From assembly GCA_028279885.1 (NCBI GenBank), contig JANQMX010000054.1:1-64000 (forward strand): DNA of 64,000 nt, in the 5' to 3' direction. The notes under the pieces are model-generated. The model was not told the origin of the DNA, searched no databases, and worked only from the letters and a program-made list of their open reading frames with translations. Source of the DNA: Rhodovibrionaceae bacterium. Lineage in GTDB: Bacteria; Pseudomonadota; Alphaproteobacteria; Kiloniellales; DSM-21159. Below are positions 28,224-36,736 of this stretch, piece by piece; the stretch's first letter is position 1; every line of letters starts with the position of its first letter. The translations under genes were made by a program, and so were the position numbers.

Positions 28224-28823
28224 CTAGCTCCCCTCGAATGGGGCGCCGGGATAAACGCGGATGATCAAGTCGCCGGGCTCGGTAGCAACGCTCTCCTCGT
28301 TGGCAGCTTCGCTATGATCGCTGCCCCGCGCGCTCGGCCGCCCCTCGGCTGCCGGACGACCGGACAGCGTGGCGACAAAGTCGCGCGAGCTCTCCCAGCT
28401 CTCCTCCAGGTCGTGCTCGGCCGCATAGCTCTCCCAGGCGCCGGCGGTGCCGAGGCAGGGTGTGCTGGCGTAAGGGTCGACGATGCAGCCCGCCTCGCGC
28501 CGGCGCTGCACGCGGGCGACCTCCGGCGAAGCCTGCTGCCCGGTGGTCAAAGACCGCGCCGGTCCCTCGCCGCGGGCAATGGCGAGAAAGTGCAGCGCCT
28601 CCTCGTCACGACCAGCCAGGAAGGCTTCGAAGCTGCGGGCCGCCGCCAGGGAGGCATGCAGGTCCTGAAGCGCGAGAAAGCGGTCCCACTTTTCTGCCAC
28701 GCCAGGGCAGGGCTGCTCGGCCCAAGGATGGTTCTGGCAACCAGCGGCGGCCACAGGCGAAACCACCATGAGGCTTGCAATCACAACGGCAAAGGCGGCA
28801 AAGAGGTTGGTGACCGTATCCAT
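28224..28823 (-). CDS. Secreted protein with two Cys-containing internal repeats, function unknown
   Basis: A 199-residue protein with a signal peptide (residues about 1-27, hydrophobic, VSPVAAA). Two gap-free 43-residue repeats span residues 29-71 and 113-155, with 17 identical positions: the shared pattern is C-x3-P-x-A-x2-PC-x-G-x-A-x2-W, then DL-x2-S, R-x-F and L-x-G. Each repeat has two cysteines, suggesting periplasmic disulfides. The tail after the second repeat is polar. I chose the ATG at 28823; a start at 28904 would put a basic extension before the signal. It is eight bases upstream of the TolA-like gene, so the two are probably one transcript. I do not recognise the family. Confidence 0.65.
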   Translation of the reverse strand: MDTVTNLFAAFAVVIASLMVVSPVAAAGCQNHPWAEQPCPGVAEKWDRFLALQDLHASLAAARSFEAFLAGRDEEALHFLAIARGEGPARSLTTGQQASPEVARVQRRREAGCIVDPYASTPCLGTAGAWESYAAEHDLEESWESSRDFVATLSGRPAAEGRPSARGSDHSEAANEESVATEPGDLIIRVYPGAPFEGS

Positions 28824-29050
28824 GGTCGGATTCCCGGCGGCCCGTTTGTCACCGCGCCGGTTCTCGTGGATTGTCGTTCGCTTGCGCGAAAGCCGGTGCG
28901 GCAATATTCCTGCATTTCCACAAGGGCGTGCTGGTCTTGCATGACCTTTTGCCGCACGCCTTTGACTCCCGGTCAGGATTTAAGGGCGTTACCTTTCGTG
29001 CGGGTTAACTGTTGTCGGTTCATTCGGGAACCGCAGTGTGGGAGGTGGTG

Positions 29051-30700
29051 ATGGAACGCGAGTACATGGAATACGACGTGGTTATCGTCGGCGCCGGCCC
29101 CTCGGGCCTGGCCGCGGCGATCAGGCTGCGTCAGCTCGCGGAGGAGAAGGGCCACGACATCAGCGTCTGCGTGCTGGAGAAGGGATCCGAAGTCGGCGCC
29201 CACATCCTGTCCGGCGCGGTGCTGGAGCCACGGGCCCTCAACGAGCTGATTCCGGACTGGAAAGACAAGGGCGCGCCGCTCAACACGCCGGTCAAGGATG
29301 AGAAGTTCCTGCTTCTGACCGAAAAGGGCAGCCTGTCGGTGCCACTTTGGATGCTGCCGGCACAAACCCACAATAAGGGTAACTACATCGTCTCGCTCGG
29401 CAACGTCTGCCGCTGGATGGCGGAGCAAGCCGAGGCCATGGGCGTCGAAATCTATCCCGGCTTTGCCGCCGCCGAGGTGCTCTACAACGACGCCGGCGCC
29501 GTCATGGGCGTGGCCACGGGCGACATGGGTGTCGCCAAGGACGGCCACCACAAGGACAGCTACCAGCAGGGCATGGAGCTCCGGGCCAAATATACCCTCT
29601 TTGCCGAGGGCTGCCGCGGCAGCCTGGGCAAGCAGCTCGAGGCGCGCTTCGAGCTGCGGCGGGACTGCCAGTTCCAAACCTATGGCCTGGGCATGAAGGA
29701 GCTCTGGGAGCTCGACCCGTCCAAGCATCAGGAAGGCCTGGTCATTCATACGGCTCTCTGGCCCATGAACGACAAGACCTGGGGCGGCTCCTTCATCTAT
29801 CACCTGGAGAACAACCAGGCTTACGTGGGCTATGTCGTCGGGCTGGACTACCAGAACCCGCACCTCTTCCCCTACATGGAGTTCCAGCGCTTCAAGCTGC
29901 ATCCGGCCATCAAGCCGATGCTGGAAGGCGGCAAGCGCATCGCCTATGGCGCCCGCGCCCTGAACGAGGGCGGATTGCAGTCGGTGCCGAAGCTGGTCTT
30001 CCCCGGCGGCGCCTTCATCGGCTGCGAGGCTGGCTTCCTCAACGTGCCGAAGATCAAGGGCAGCCACACGGCCATGAAGTCCGGCATGCTGGCGGCGGAG
30101 AGCGTCGCCGAAGCCCTGATCGGCGGCGACGAGGGCTACGGCGTCATCGAGTCTTACGAAGAGGCCTACAAGACGTCATGGATCTACGAGGAGCTGCACG
30201 CCGCCCGCAATATGCGGCCGGCGGCAGCGCGCTGGGGTAACCGCCTCGGCTTCCTTTACGGCGGCCTCGACCTCAAGCTCTTTGGGGGCAAGCTGCCCTG
30301 GACCTTGAAGCATCACAAGCCGGACCACGAATGCCTCAAGCCGGCCAGCCAGATGCCCGTCATCGAGTATCCCAAGCCGGACGGCGTGATCACCTTCGAC
30401 CGATTGTCGAACGTCTTCTTCTCCAACACCAACCATGAGGAAGATCAGCCGGTCCATCTGACTCTGGCCGACGCCAGCATACCGATCGCCAAGAACCTGC
30501 CGACCTACGATGAGCCTGCCCAGCGCTACTGCCCGGCCGGCGTCTATGAGGTGGTGCGAGAGAACGGCAGCGATCCGCGCTTCCAGATCAACGCCCAGAA
30601 CTGCGTCCACTGCAAAACCTGCGACATCAAGGACCCAGAGCAGAACATCAACTGGGTGGTGCCCGAAGGCGGCGGCGGCCCGAACTACCCGAATATGTAA
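29051..30700 (+). CDS. etfD: Electron transfer flavoprotein-ubiquinone oxidoreductase
   Basis: A 549-residue membrane-associated FAD/4Fe-4S enzyme that passes electrons from reduced ETF (fatty acid, amino acid and choline oxidation) to ubiquinone. FAD motif [17 protein letters not shown] starts near residue 10; the C-terminal cluster cysteines lie in [11 protein letters not shown] and [13 protein letters not shown]; the ending [10 protein letters not shown] is typical. The start at 29051 has GGAGGT upstream. The ETF subunits are not in this window. The 146-base upstream gap shows no clear promoter to me. Confidence 0.96.
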   Translation: MEREYMEYDVVIVGAGPSGLAAAIRLRQLAEEKGHDISVCVLEKGSEVGAHILSGAVLEPRALNELIPDWKDKGAPLNTPVKDEKFLLLTEKGSLSVPLWMLPAQTHNKGNYIVSLGNVCRWMAEQAEAMGVEIYPGFAAAEVLYNDAGAVMGVATGDMGVAKDGHHKDSYQQGMELRAKYTLFAEGCRGSLGKQLEARFELRRDCQFQTYGLGMKELWELDPSKHQEGLVIHTALWPMNDKTWGGSFIYHLENNQAYVGYVVGLDYQNPHLFPYMEFQRFKLHPAIKPMLEGGKRIAYGARALNEGGLQSVPKLVFPGGAFIGCEAGFLNVPKIKGSHTAMKSGMLAAESVAEALIGGDEGYGVIESYEEAYKTSWIYEELHAARNMRPAAARWGNRLGFLYGGLDLKLFGGKLPWTLKHHKPDHECLKPASQMPVIEYPKPDGVITFDRLSNVFFSNTNHEEDQPVHLTLADASIPIAKNLPTYDEPAQRYCPAGVYEVVRENGSDPRFQINAQNCVHCKTCDIKDPEQNINWVVPEGGGGPNYPNM

Positions 30701-30712
30701 GGCAAGCGCGCC

Positions 30713-31456
30713 GTGCTGGGACGTCGCACCAGCAGCCCCATCCGCCTCCTGCTGGCCTGCACCGTCCTGGCGTTCCTACCCGGGCTCGCAGCAGCGAGCT
30801 TTGAGGGCGAACTCGTGCTTGCGGTTAGCTGGCAGCCCAGCTTCTGCGAGACCAGGCCGCAACGACCGGAGTGCCGCAGTCAAACGCCGGCCCGCTTCGA
30901 TGCCGAGCATTTCACCTTGCACGGCCTCTGGCCGCAGCCGCGCGGCAACACCTACTGCGGCCTCTCCGAAGCGGAGCAGGACGAGATGCGCGCCCGCCGC
31001 TGGTCGCGGCTGCCAGCCGTGCCGCTGAGCGCGGAAACGCGCCGCGCGCTCGATCGCGACATGCCCGGCACGCAATCGAACCTGCAACGCCATCAATGGA
31101 TGAAACACGGCACCTGCTACGCGGCCGAGCCCGAGACCTACTTCCGGCATGCCTTGATGCTGCTCGCCGAGCTCAACGGCTCAGAGGTGCAGCGCTTATT
31201 CGCGGAGAGCATCGGTGAGCGCATCACGGCGGAGGAGGTGCGGAGGCGTTTTGACGCCGCCTTTGGCCCGGCAGCCGGCGACAGAGTCGTGGTCCGCTGC
31301 CGGGACGACGCTGGGCGCCGCCTGGTCACCGAGCTGCAGATCCACCTTCGCGGACCGCTGGACGACGAGTCGCGTCTCGGCGAGCGAATGGCTGCAGCGC
31401 GCGCGCGTAGTGCGGGCTGCAGCGGCGGCATCGTCGACCCGGTCGGCCTTCAATAA
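30713..31456 (+). CDS. Ribonuclease T2 family enzyme (RNase I-like), secreted
   Basis: A 247-residue protein with a signal peptide (cleavage near residue 28, GLAAAS). Both active-site segments are present: CAS I in FTLHGLWPQ and CAS II in HQWMKHGTC. These cut RNA to 2',3'-cyclic phosphates without base specificity in the periplasm. It starts with GTG 13 bases after the ETF-QO stop, with AAGG eight bases upstream, so it may share that transcript. Several cysteines suggest disulfides as in the family. Confidence 0.92.
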   Translation: MLGRRTSSPIRLLLACTVLAFLPGLAAASFEGELVLAVSWQPSFCETRPQRPECRSQTPARFDAEHFTLHGLWPQPRGNTYCGLSEAEQDEMRARRWSRLPAVPLSAETRRALDRDMPGTQSNLQRHQWMKHGTCYAAEPETYFRHALMLLAELNGSEVQRLFAESIGERITAEEVRRRFDAAFGPAAGDRVVVRCRDDAGRRLVTELQIHLRGPLDDESRLGERMAAARARSAGCSGGIVDPVGLQ

Positions 31457-31490
31457 ACATGAATCAGCCATAAACCTGCCGCAGGCACCG

Positions 31491-31527
31491 GCTGAAAAAG
31501 AAGCGGGCCGTCGCAAGCGACGGCCCG
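31491..31527 (-). terminator. Intrinsic terminator of the cold-shock gene
   Basis: An 11-bp perfect stem, CGGGCCGTCGC (31504-31514) and GCGACGGCCCG (31517-31527); read on the minus strand it is followed by CTTCTTTTTCAGC. It lies 26 bases beyond the stop of the cold-shock gene. Confidence 0.85.
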
Positions 31528-31552
31528 TCCTGCTTGGAAGTCGGCGACGCCG

Positions 31553-31756
31553 TCAGACGGGACGCAGATTGACGGCCTTCGGGCCCCGTGAGTCCGGTTG
31601 AATGTCGAAGCTCACCTTTTGGCCTTCGCTCAGGTAGCCGATACCCGAACGCTCCACCGCAGAGACATGCACGAAGACATCCTTGCTGCCGTCGTCCGGC
31701 GTGATGAAGCCGTAGCCCTTGGTGGTGTTGAAGAATTTCACAGTTCCGGTAGTCAT
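31553..31756 (-). CDS. Cold-shock domain protein (CspA family)
   Basis: A 67-residue single cold-shock domain with RNP1 (KGYGFI) and RNP2 (VFVHVSAV). It binds single-stranded nucleic acid and acts as an RNA chaperone. A long leader and an adjacent strong terminator suggest a separate, post-transcriptionally regulated transcript. AGGA lies eleven to fourteen bases upstream of the ATG. Confidence 0.96.
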   Translation of the reverse strand: MTTGTVKFFNTTKGYGFITPDDGSKDVFVHVSAVERSGIGYLSEGQKVSFDIQPDSRGPKAVNLRPV

Positions 31757-31912
31757 GTATGTGTCGTCCTGTCATGCATGGGGCCCAGCCCGCGACCCGC
31801 GCGCCGGGGTGAAGCCATTCACAGAATTGTCGGGAAGAGGAGACCTAACCGACAAGCAGCCGAAAGCGGCTGCCTGCTTATCCGTGAAACTGTCACCCGC
31901 CAGCAATAGACG
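31757..31912 (-). promoter_or_regulatory. Leader and candidate promoter of the cold-shock gene
   Basis: Upstream of the cold-shock ATG, the minus strand carries a hairpin GCAGCCG/CGGCTGC (31856-31873) and, beyond it, a candidate promoter TTGCTG - 17 bases - GGATAA. This implies a leader of about 110-130 bases, as is common for cspA genes. The rest of the gap to 32101 contains no gene I can support. Confidence 0.4.
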
Positions 31913-32101
31913 CTCTCTTGTGCCGCAGCAACCGAATTTCCTTGCAAAGCCCCTGGCGGCGTCCGCGATCTGCTATGGTACAGGGGGCCGATTTTGCCCG
32001 ACTTGCTGGATTTTAACCTCCCACCTGCTTAGCTTGACGTGGGACTGCGGGGTGACCGATTGCATCGCCAGCCCGCGCCGACACCAGTCCGAGGACCCCT
32101 T

Positions 32102-33877
32102 GTGATCGAGAGAGCTGCTTCGATCGGGCGACGCGCCCTGTCTAGAACGGTTTTGCCGCTGCTCGCCCTCGCTTTTGTCGCGGGCCAAAGCCCGTCTTGG
32201 GCGCAGCAGGAGAATCTCGCGCCCCGCCCGCACGGCCAACACACGAGCAACGAACCGCTGGGGGCCTACCTCGCCGGCATCTTCGCCCAGCAGGAGCGGG
32301 ACTACGACAACGCCGCCGACCTGATGGCGCGCGCGCTGGCCGCCGACCCCGACAATCATGAGCTGATCGCGACGACCATGGTTCTCATGGCCATGGAAGG
32401 GCGTTTCGAGCGGGCCGTTGAGCTGGCGGAGCGCATCGAGCCCACCCAGCAAGGCACCGCGGTCGCGACGCTGCTCTTGGCCGGCGAAGCGATGCGGGAC
32501 GGCAAGTACGCAGAGACCATCGCCTTTCTCGACAAGCTGCCCAAGGGCGAGATCGTCGGCATCATGGCGCCGTTGCAGCGTGCCTGGGTACGTTTCGCCA
32601 TGGACGACCTGGAGGGCGCGCTGGAGGAGCTCGATTCGCTCGCCTCCGCACCCGGCCCCGCGCAGCTCGCCGACTTCCACCGCGCGCTGATCTACGACGT
32701 CGCCGGCCTCCCGGAAGAGGCCCAAGCCGCCTTCGACCGCGCCATCGAACGGCAGGACCGCAACTCCGCGCGCCTTGCCCTCTTCGCCGGCAATCTGCGG
32801 GAGCGCCAAGGCGATCCGGACGGCGCCCGCGCGCTCTATCAGGACGTCTTGTCCGGCGGCCTCTCCAACGACGTGATCGAGGACGCGCTGGCCCGCCTCG
32901 ATGCAACCGGGGCCGCCGAGCCCTTGGTGACCACGCCGGTCGAGGGCTTCGCCACCGCCTTGTTCGACGTGGCCTCCGCCCTGCCCGACCGCGCGCAGCA
33001 ACTGGTTCTGCTCTATGCCAACGTCGCGCTGGCCTTGGACGCGGACATGGAGGTCGCGCACATTCTGATCGGCGAGGTGCTGGAACGTCAGGAGCGCCCA
33101 AGGAGCGCCATCGGGGCCTATCGCGCTGTCCCACCCAATTCGCCCTACGCCTGGACCGCACGCCTCCGCATCGCAGAGCAGCTCGACGACCTGGAGCGCA
33201 CCGACGAAGCCATCGGTGAGCTGAGAGCCTTGGCGGCGGAACGGCCGGAGCGCTTCGAGCCCTGGTACCGCATCGGCAACCTGCGCCGACAGCAGGAACG
33301 CTTCGAGCTGGCCGCGGAAGCCTATACCGAGGCCATCACCCGCGCCGGCCCGCCGCAGCGCTTTCACTGGACGCTCTACTACTTCCGCGGCATCGCCCAC
33401 GAGCGGGTGGACGAATGGCCGTCGGCCGAAGCGGATTTTCTGACGGCGCTCGAGCTGGAGCCGGATCAGCCCTTCGTGCTCAACTACCTTGCCTACTCCT
33501 GGGTGGAGCAGAAAACCAACCTCGAGCAAGCCGAAGAGATGCTGATCAAGGCAGTCGATCGACGGCCCCGCGACGGCTACATCGTCGACTCCCTGGGCTG
33601 GGTCTACTATCGGCTGGAGCGCTTTGAAGAAGCGGTATCCTATCTTGAGCGCGCCATCGAGCTCAGGCCCCAGGATCCCACGATCAACGACCATCTCGGC
33701 GATGCCTACTGGCGGGTCGGTCGCAAGCGAGAGGCGCGAATCCAGTGGAGCCGTGCCTTGAGCCTGGATCCGGACGCGGAGGAGATACCGAAGATCGAAC
33801 GCAAGCTGCGCGAAGGCCTTCCGGCGCTCGGCAGCGAAGCCAAGGATAGCGACCGCTCGGAAGCGGACGCCCAGTAA
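32102..33877 (+). CDS. Tetratricopeptide-repeat protein, exported
   Basis: A 591-residue protein starting with GTG at 32102 (GAGGA six bases upstream) and a signal peptide (LLALAFVAGQSPSWAQ). The mature protein is almost entirely TPR-like helices; clear repeats include DNAADLMARALAADPDN near the start, and FELAAEAYTEAITRAG, SAEADFLTALELEPDQ, FEEAVSYLERAIELRPQD and KREARIQWSRALSLDPDA toward the end. It is ten bases upstream of ispE, a linkage seen in other Alphaproteobacteria. Periplasmic or outer-membrane-associated scaffolding is likely, but no specific partner can be named. Confidence 0.88.
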   Translation: MIERAASIGRRALSRTVLPLLALAFVAGQSPSWAQQENLAPRPHGQHTSNEPLGAYLAGIFAQQERDYDNAADLMARALAADPDNHELIATTMVLMAMEGRFERAVELAERIEPTQQGTAVATLLLAGEAMRDGKYAETIAFLDKLPKGEIVGIMAPLQRAWVRFAMDDLEGALEELDSLASAPGPAQLADFHRALIYDVAGLPEEAQAAFDRAIERQDRNSARLALFAGNLRERQGDPDGARALYQDVLSGGLSNDVIEDALARLDATGAAEPLVTTPVEGFATALFDVASALPDRAQQLVLLYANVALALDADMEVAHILIGEVLERQERPRSAIGAYRAVPPNSPYAWTARLRIAEQLDDLERTDEAIGELRALAAERPERFEPWYRIGNLRRQQERFELAAEAYTEAITRAGPPQRFHWTLYYFRGIAHERVDEWPSAEADFLTALELEPDQPFVLNYLAYSWVEQKTNLEQAEEMLIKAVDRRPRDGYIVDSLGWVYYRLERFEEAVSYLERAIELRPQDPTINDHLGDAYWRVGRKREARIQWSRALSLDPDAEEIPKIERKLREGLPALGSEAKDSDRSEADAQ

Positions 33878-33887
33878 AGCGACCCTG

Positions 33888-34796
33888 ATGTCCCTTGCCG
33901 CCGAGGCCGCTGCCGGCACCGCGCTCAGCATTACGGCTCCAGCCAAGATCAACCTGACCCTGCGGGTGACCGGCCGCCGGGCCGATGGCTATCACCTGCT
34001 CGACAGCCTGGTGGTCTTTACCGAGCTGGGCGACGAACTGAGCGTCCGCGCGCCCGTCGCGGACGAGTCCGCGCTGAGCCTCGCCGTCGACGGGCCTTTT
34101 GCGGCGCCCTTGAACGGAGAGTCCGATAACCTGGTGCTGCGCGCGGCCCGTCGCCTTGCCGAGGACGCGCAGATCGTCCCGCAAGCCGCCTTCACGCTCA
34201 CCAAGCGCCTGCCGGTCGCTTCGGGCATCGGCGGCGGCTCCGCCGATGCGGCCGCCGCCCTGCATCTTCTCAACGACTTGTGGGGTCTGAAACGCTCCCT
34301 CGACGCCCTGCAAGCCCTGGCTCTGCCGCTCGGCGCCGACATTCCCGTTTGCCTTCTCAAGCGGCCGGCCATGATGCGCGGCATCGGGGAGACGCTCCTT
34401 CCGCTCGATCGCCTGCCCGACTTCGCCCTGCTGCTGGTCAACCCCGGCGCAGCGCTCTCCACCGCCGAGATCTTCGCCGCGCGCCAAGGGGCCTTTACGA
34501 CGCCGACGCCCCCACCCTCGGCCTTCGCCGCGCTCGACACCCTGATCGACTGGCTGTCGCAGGAAGCCAACGACTTGGAGGAACCGGCCCGCCGGCTCTG
34601 TCCGGCCGTCGGCGAGGTTCTGGAGGCGCTCGGTCGCACAGCCGGCTGCCGCTTGGCCCGTATGAGCGGCAGCGGCGCCACTTGCTTCGCTATCTACGCC
34701 ACGCTCGCCGAGGCGGAGGCGGCGGCCGAGGCCGTCGCACGCGCCTATCCCGCCTGGTGGGTGGCCGCGAGCCGCTGCCGGGGCGCTTCGCCGTAA
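33888..34796 (+). CDS. ispE: 4-diphosphocytidyl-2-C-methyl-D-erythritol kinase
   Basis: A 302-residue GHMP kinase of the non-mevalonate isoprenoid pathway; it phosphorylates CDP-methylerythritol at the 2-OH. Motif 1 is APAKINLTLRVTGRRADGYH, the ATP loop is PVASGIGGGSADAAAAL, and the C-terminal MSGSGATCFAIY is the third GHMP motif. No ribosome site stands out before the ATG, so coupling to the upstream TPR gene is likely. Confidence 0.96.
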   Translation: MSLAAEAAAGTALSITAPAKINLTLRVTGRRADGYHLLDSLVVFTELGDELSVRAPVADESALSLAVDGPFAAPLNGESDNLVLRAARRLAEDAQIVPQAAFTLTKRLPVASGIGGGSADAAAALHLLNDLWGLKRSLDALQALALPLGADIPVCLLKRPAMMRGIGETLLPLDRLPDFALLLVNPGAALSTAEIFAARQGAFTTPTPPPSAFAALDTLIDWLSQEANDLEEPARRLCPAVGEVLEALGRTAGCRLARMSGSGATCFAIYATLAEAEAAAEAVARAYPAWWVAASRCRGASP

Positions 34797-34866
34797 GTCC
34801 CAGAACCTGAAGGCTTGCGAGGCAACGAGCCAGGGCGTAGATAATCGCTTTGCTGGCCTGGCAGCA

Positions 34867-34940
34867 TGGGGCGTAGCCAAGCGGTAAGGCAGCGGGTTTT
34901 GGTCCCGCGATCCCAGGTTCGAATCCTGGCGCCCCAGCCA
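34867..34940 (+). tRNA. tRNA-Gln (anticodon TTG)
   Basis: A complete cloverleaf: acceptor TGGGGCG pairs with CGCCCCA, D-arm AGCCAAGCGGTAAGGCA, anticodon stem GCGGG/CCCGC around loop TTTTGGT (anticodon TTG), T-arm CCAGG-TTCGAAT-CCTGG. Discriminator G at 34937 and an encoded CCA follow. There is no integrase or att-like duplication beside it. Confidence 0.96.
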
Positions 34941-34971
34941 TCTTTCGGTTTGTCGGTCGTCTCCCGCAGAA

Positions 34972-35048
34972 TGGGGCTGTTACGGCTTGGCAAAGGCCAA
35001 GCCTTGCCGACGCACTGGCTCTAAGCCCCAGATTTTTTACCCTTTTTC
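34972..35048 (+). terminator. Branched terminator downstream of tRNA-Gln
   Basis: TGGGGCT (34972-34978) pairs with AGCCCCA (35024-35030) and is followed by GATTTTTTACCCTTTTT. Inside is a perfect 8-bp hairpin GGCTTGGC/GCCAAGCC (34984-35003). The rest of the gap to 35170 is a presumed promoter region for the channel gene. Confidence 0.65.
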
Positions 35049-35170
35049 CAAATCACCACTGTGCTAGTTGAGCAGGTGGCTGAGAATTAAAAGACTGTGG
35101 GGACAAGCGGTCGATCGGCCGCCAGCGCCATAGCGGCGACGGGCGCCTTAACAGAGAGAAAGGGAGAGGC

Positions 35171-36013
35171 ATGGATACAGACAATCTGTTGGATCAACGC
35201 AACATCGATGCGCTGATCGACGTGGTCACGACCTACGGCATGAGCGTCCTAGGCGGCATTTTCATTCTCATCCTCGGTTGGATGGTCGCCGGCTGGGCCA
35301 AGCGCGCCGTTCAACGCGTGCTGAGCCGGACGGACAAGGTCGACGCCACCCTCCGCGCCTTCTTTTCCAGCTTGGTGCGCTACATCATCCTGGTCTTCGT
35401 CGTCATTGCCGTGCTCAACCAGTTCGGCGTGCAGACGGCCAGCCTGATCGCCATCTTCGGCGCCGCCGGCCTGGCGGTCGGCCTGGCCTTGCAAGGCACC
35501 CTCTCGAACGTCGCCGCCGGCGTCATGCTGCTGATCTTCCGGCCCCTGCGCATCGGCCAGTACGTCGAGGTTGCCGGGCAGGCCGGCACCGTGCGCGACC
35601 TCAACCTTTTCACCACCGAGCTGGCGACGCCGGACAACGTTCAGATCATCATTCCCAACAACGCCATCTGGGGCAGCTCCGTGGTCAACTACTCGCACCA
35701 TGACACGCGCCGCGTCGACTTCACCCTCGGCATCGGCTACGGCGACGACATGGACAAGGCGATCGCCGTGATCGAATCCGTGATCGCCGACGACCCGCGC
35801 CCTCTGGCCGAGCCACCCGCCCAGATCGTCGTCGGCGAACTGGCCGACAGCTCGGTTAACATCGTCGTCCGTATCTGGGTCAGAGCGGACGACTACTGGC
35901 CGCTCAAGTTCGACTTTACCAAGCGCTTCAAGGAGCGCTTCGACGCCGAGGGCATTTCGATCCCCTTCCCGCAGCAAGACGTGCATATGTACACGGTGGC
36001 CAACAGCGCGTAG
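35171..36013 (+). CDS. Small-conductance mechanosensitive channel (MscS family)
   Basis: A 280-residue MscS-type channel that opens on hypo-osmotic shock. Three membrane helices are visible (about 20-42, 64-84, and the pore helix beginning GAAGLAVGLALQGTLSNVAAG near 98), then the MscS beta domain (FRPLRIGQYVEVAGQAGTV) and C-terminal domain. It is close to the E. coli MscS size (286). GGGAG lies upstream of the ATG. Confidence 0.95.
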   Translation: MDTDNLLDQRNIDALIDVVTTYGMSVLGGIFILILGWMVAGWAKRAVQRVLSRTDKVDATLRAFFSSLVRYIILVFVVIAVLNQFGVQTASLIAIFGAAGLAVGLALQGTLSNVAAGVMLLIFRPLRIGQYVEVAGQAGTVRDLNLFTTELATPDNVQIIIPNNAIWGSSVVNYSHHDTRRVDFTLGIGYGDDMDKAIAVIESVIADDPRPLAEPPAQIVVGELADSSVNIVVRIWVRADDYWPLKFDFTKRFKERFDAEGISIPFPQQDVHMYTVANSA

Positions 36014-36034
36014 CGTCTTTCTCCGGGAGTACCC

Positions 36035-36736
36035 ATGCCGCAGCACATTGGAATCGTCGGCTGCTCCGCCGAGGGCGCCGCCCTTTGCTATACGACGATC
36101 TGCACGGAGGCGCCGGCACTGCTCGGCCGCGCGCACGCTCATCCCGAGGTCTCCATGCATACGCCCTCGCTGGCCGACTACACGGCTTGCCTGGACGCCG
36201 GAGATCTGGAGGGTGTCGCGACGCTGATGCTCGCCTCGGCGGACAAGCTGGCCAAGATCGGGGCCGACTTTCTGATCTGCCCGGACAACACCATCCACCA
36301 AGCCTTCGATCTCGTCGCGTCGCGCTCACCTCTCCCCTGGCTGCACATCGCCGAGGTGGTCGCCGACGAGGCCGTGAAGCGCGGCTACCAGCGGCTCGGC
36401 CTGACGGGCACGCGCTGGCTGGTCGACAGCGACGTCTACCCGGAGAAGCTCGCCGCGCGGAGCCTCGACGGACTGCGCCCGAGCGATGCCGAGCGCGACG
36501 AGATCGACCGCATCATCATGGAGGAGCTGGTCTACGGGCAGTTCAAACCCGAAGCCATCGCCACCTTCCAGGAGGTCATGAGCCGCATGCAGCAGGCCGG
36601 CTGCGACGCCGTGGTGCTCGGCTGCACCGAGATTCCGCTGATCATGAACGACGGCAACGCGCCGCTACCAACTCTGGACTCGACGCGCCTCCTAGCCCGC
36701 GCCGCCTTGCGCCGGGCCATCGAGGAAGCCCGCTAG
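36035..36736 (+). CDS. Aspartate/glutamate racemase family protein with Asp in place of the first catalytic Cys
   Basis: A 233-residue two-domain Asp/Glu racemase-superfamily protein. The second active-site Cys is present (C197, VVLGCTEIPL), while the first position, normally Cys in CNT, is D84 (ICPDNTIHQ). E. coli YgeA has Thr at the equivalent position (T83/C197), so one-base variants exist. It may be an L-specific epimerase, a decarboxylase-like enzyme, or a racemase with changed base chemistry. GGGAG precedes the ATG. It lies 21 bases after the MscS gene and shares four stop-codon bases with the convergent dehydrogenase. Confidence 0.85.
   Translation: MPQHIGIVGCSAEGAALCYTTICTEAPALLGRAHAHPEVSMHTPSLADYTACLDAGDLEGVATLMLASADKLAKIGADFLICPDNTIHQAFDLVASRSPLPWLHIAEVVADEAVKRGYQRLGLTGTRWLVDSDVYPEKLAARSLDGLRPSDAERDEIDRIIMEELVYGQFKPEAIATFQEVMSRMQQAGCDAVVLGCTEIPLIMNDGNAPLPTLDSTRLLARAALRRAIEEAR

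Noticed and set aside
31973..33952. A 659-codon open frame on the minus strand opposite the TPR gene, and other long antisense frames (for example 25224-27161, 48645-51152, 9796-11019, 13068-14090)
   Set aside because: They lie exactly opposite well-supported genes, lack recognisable motifs and are what high-GC codon bias produces on the reverse strand.
34867..35170. tRNA-Gln as an integration site
   Set aside because: There is no integrase, no duplication of the tRNA 3' end and no change in gene content beside it.
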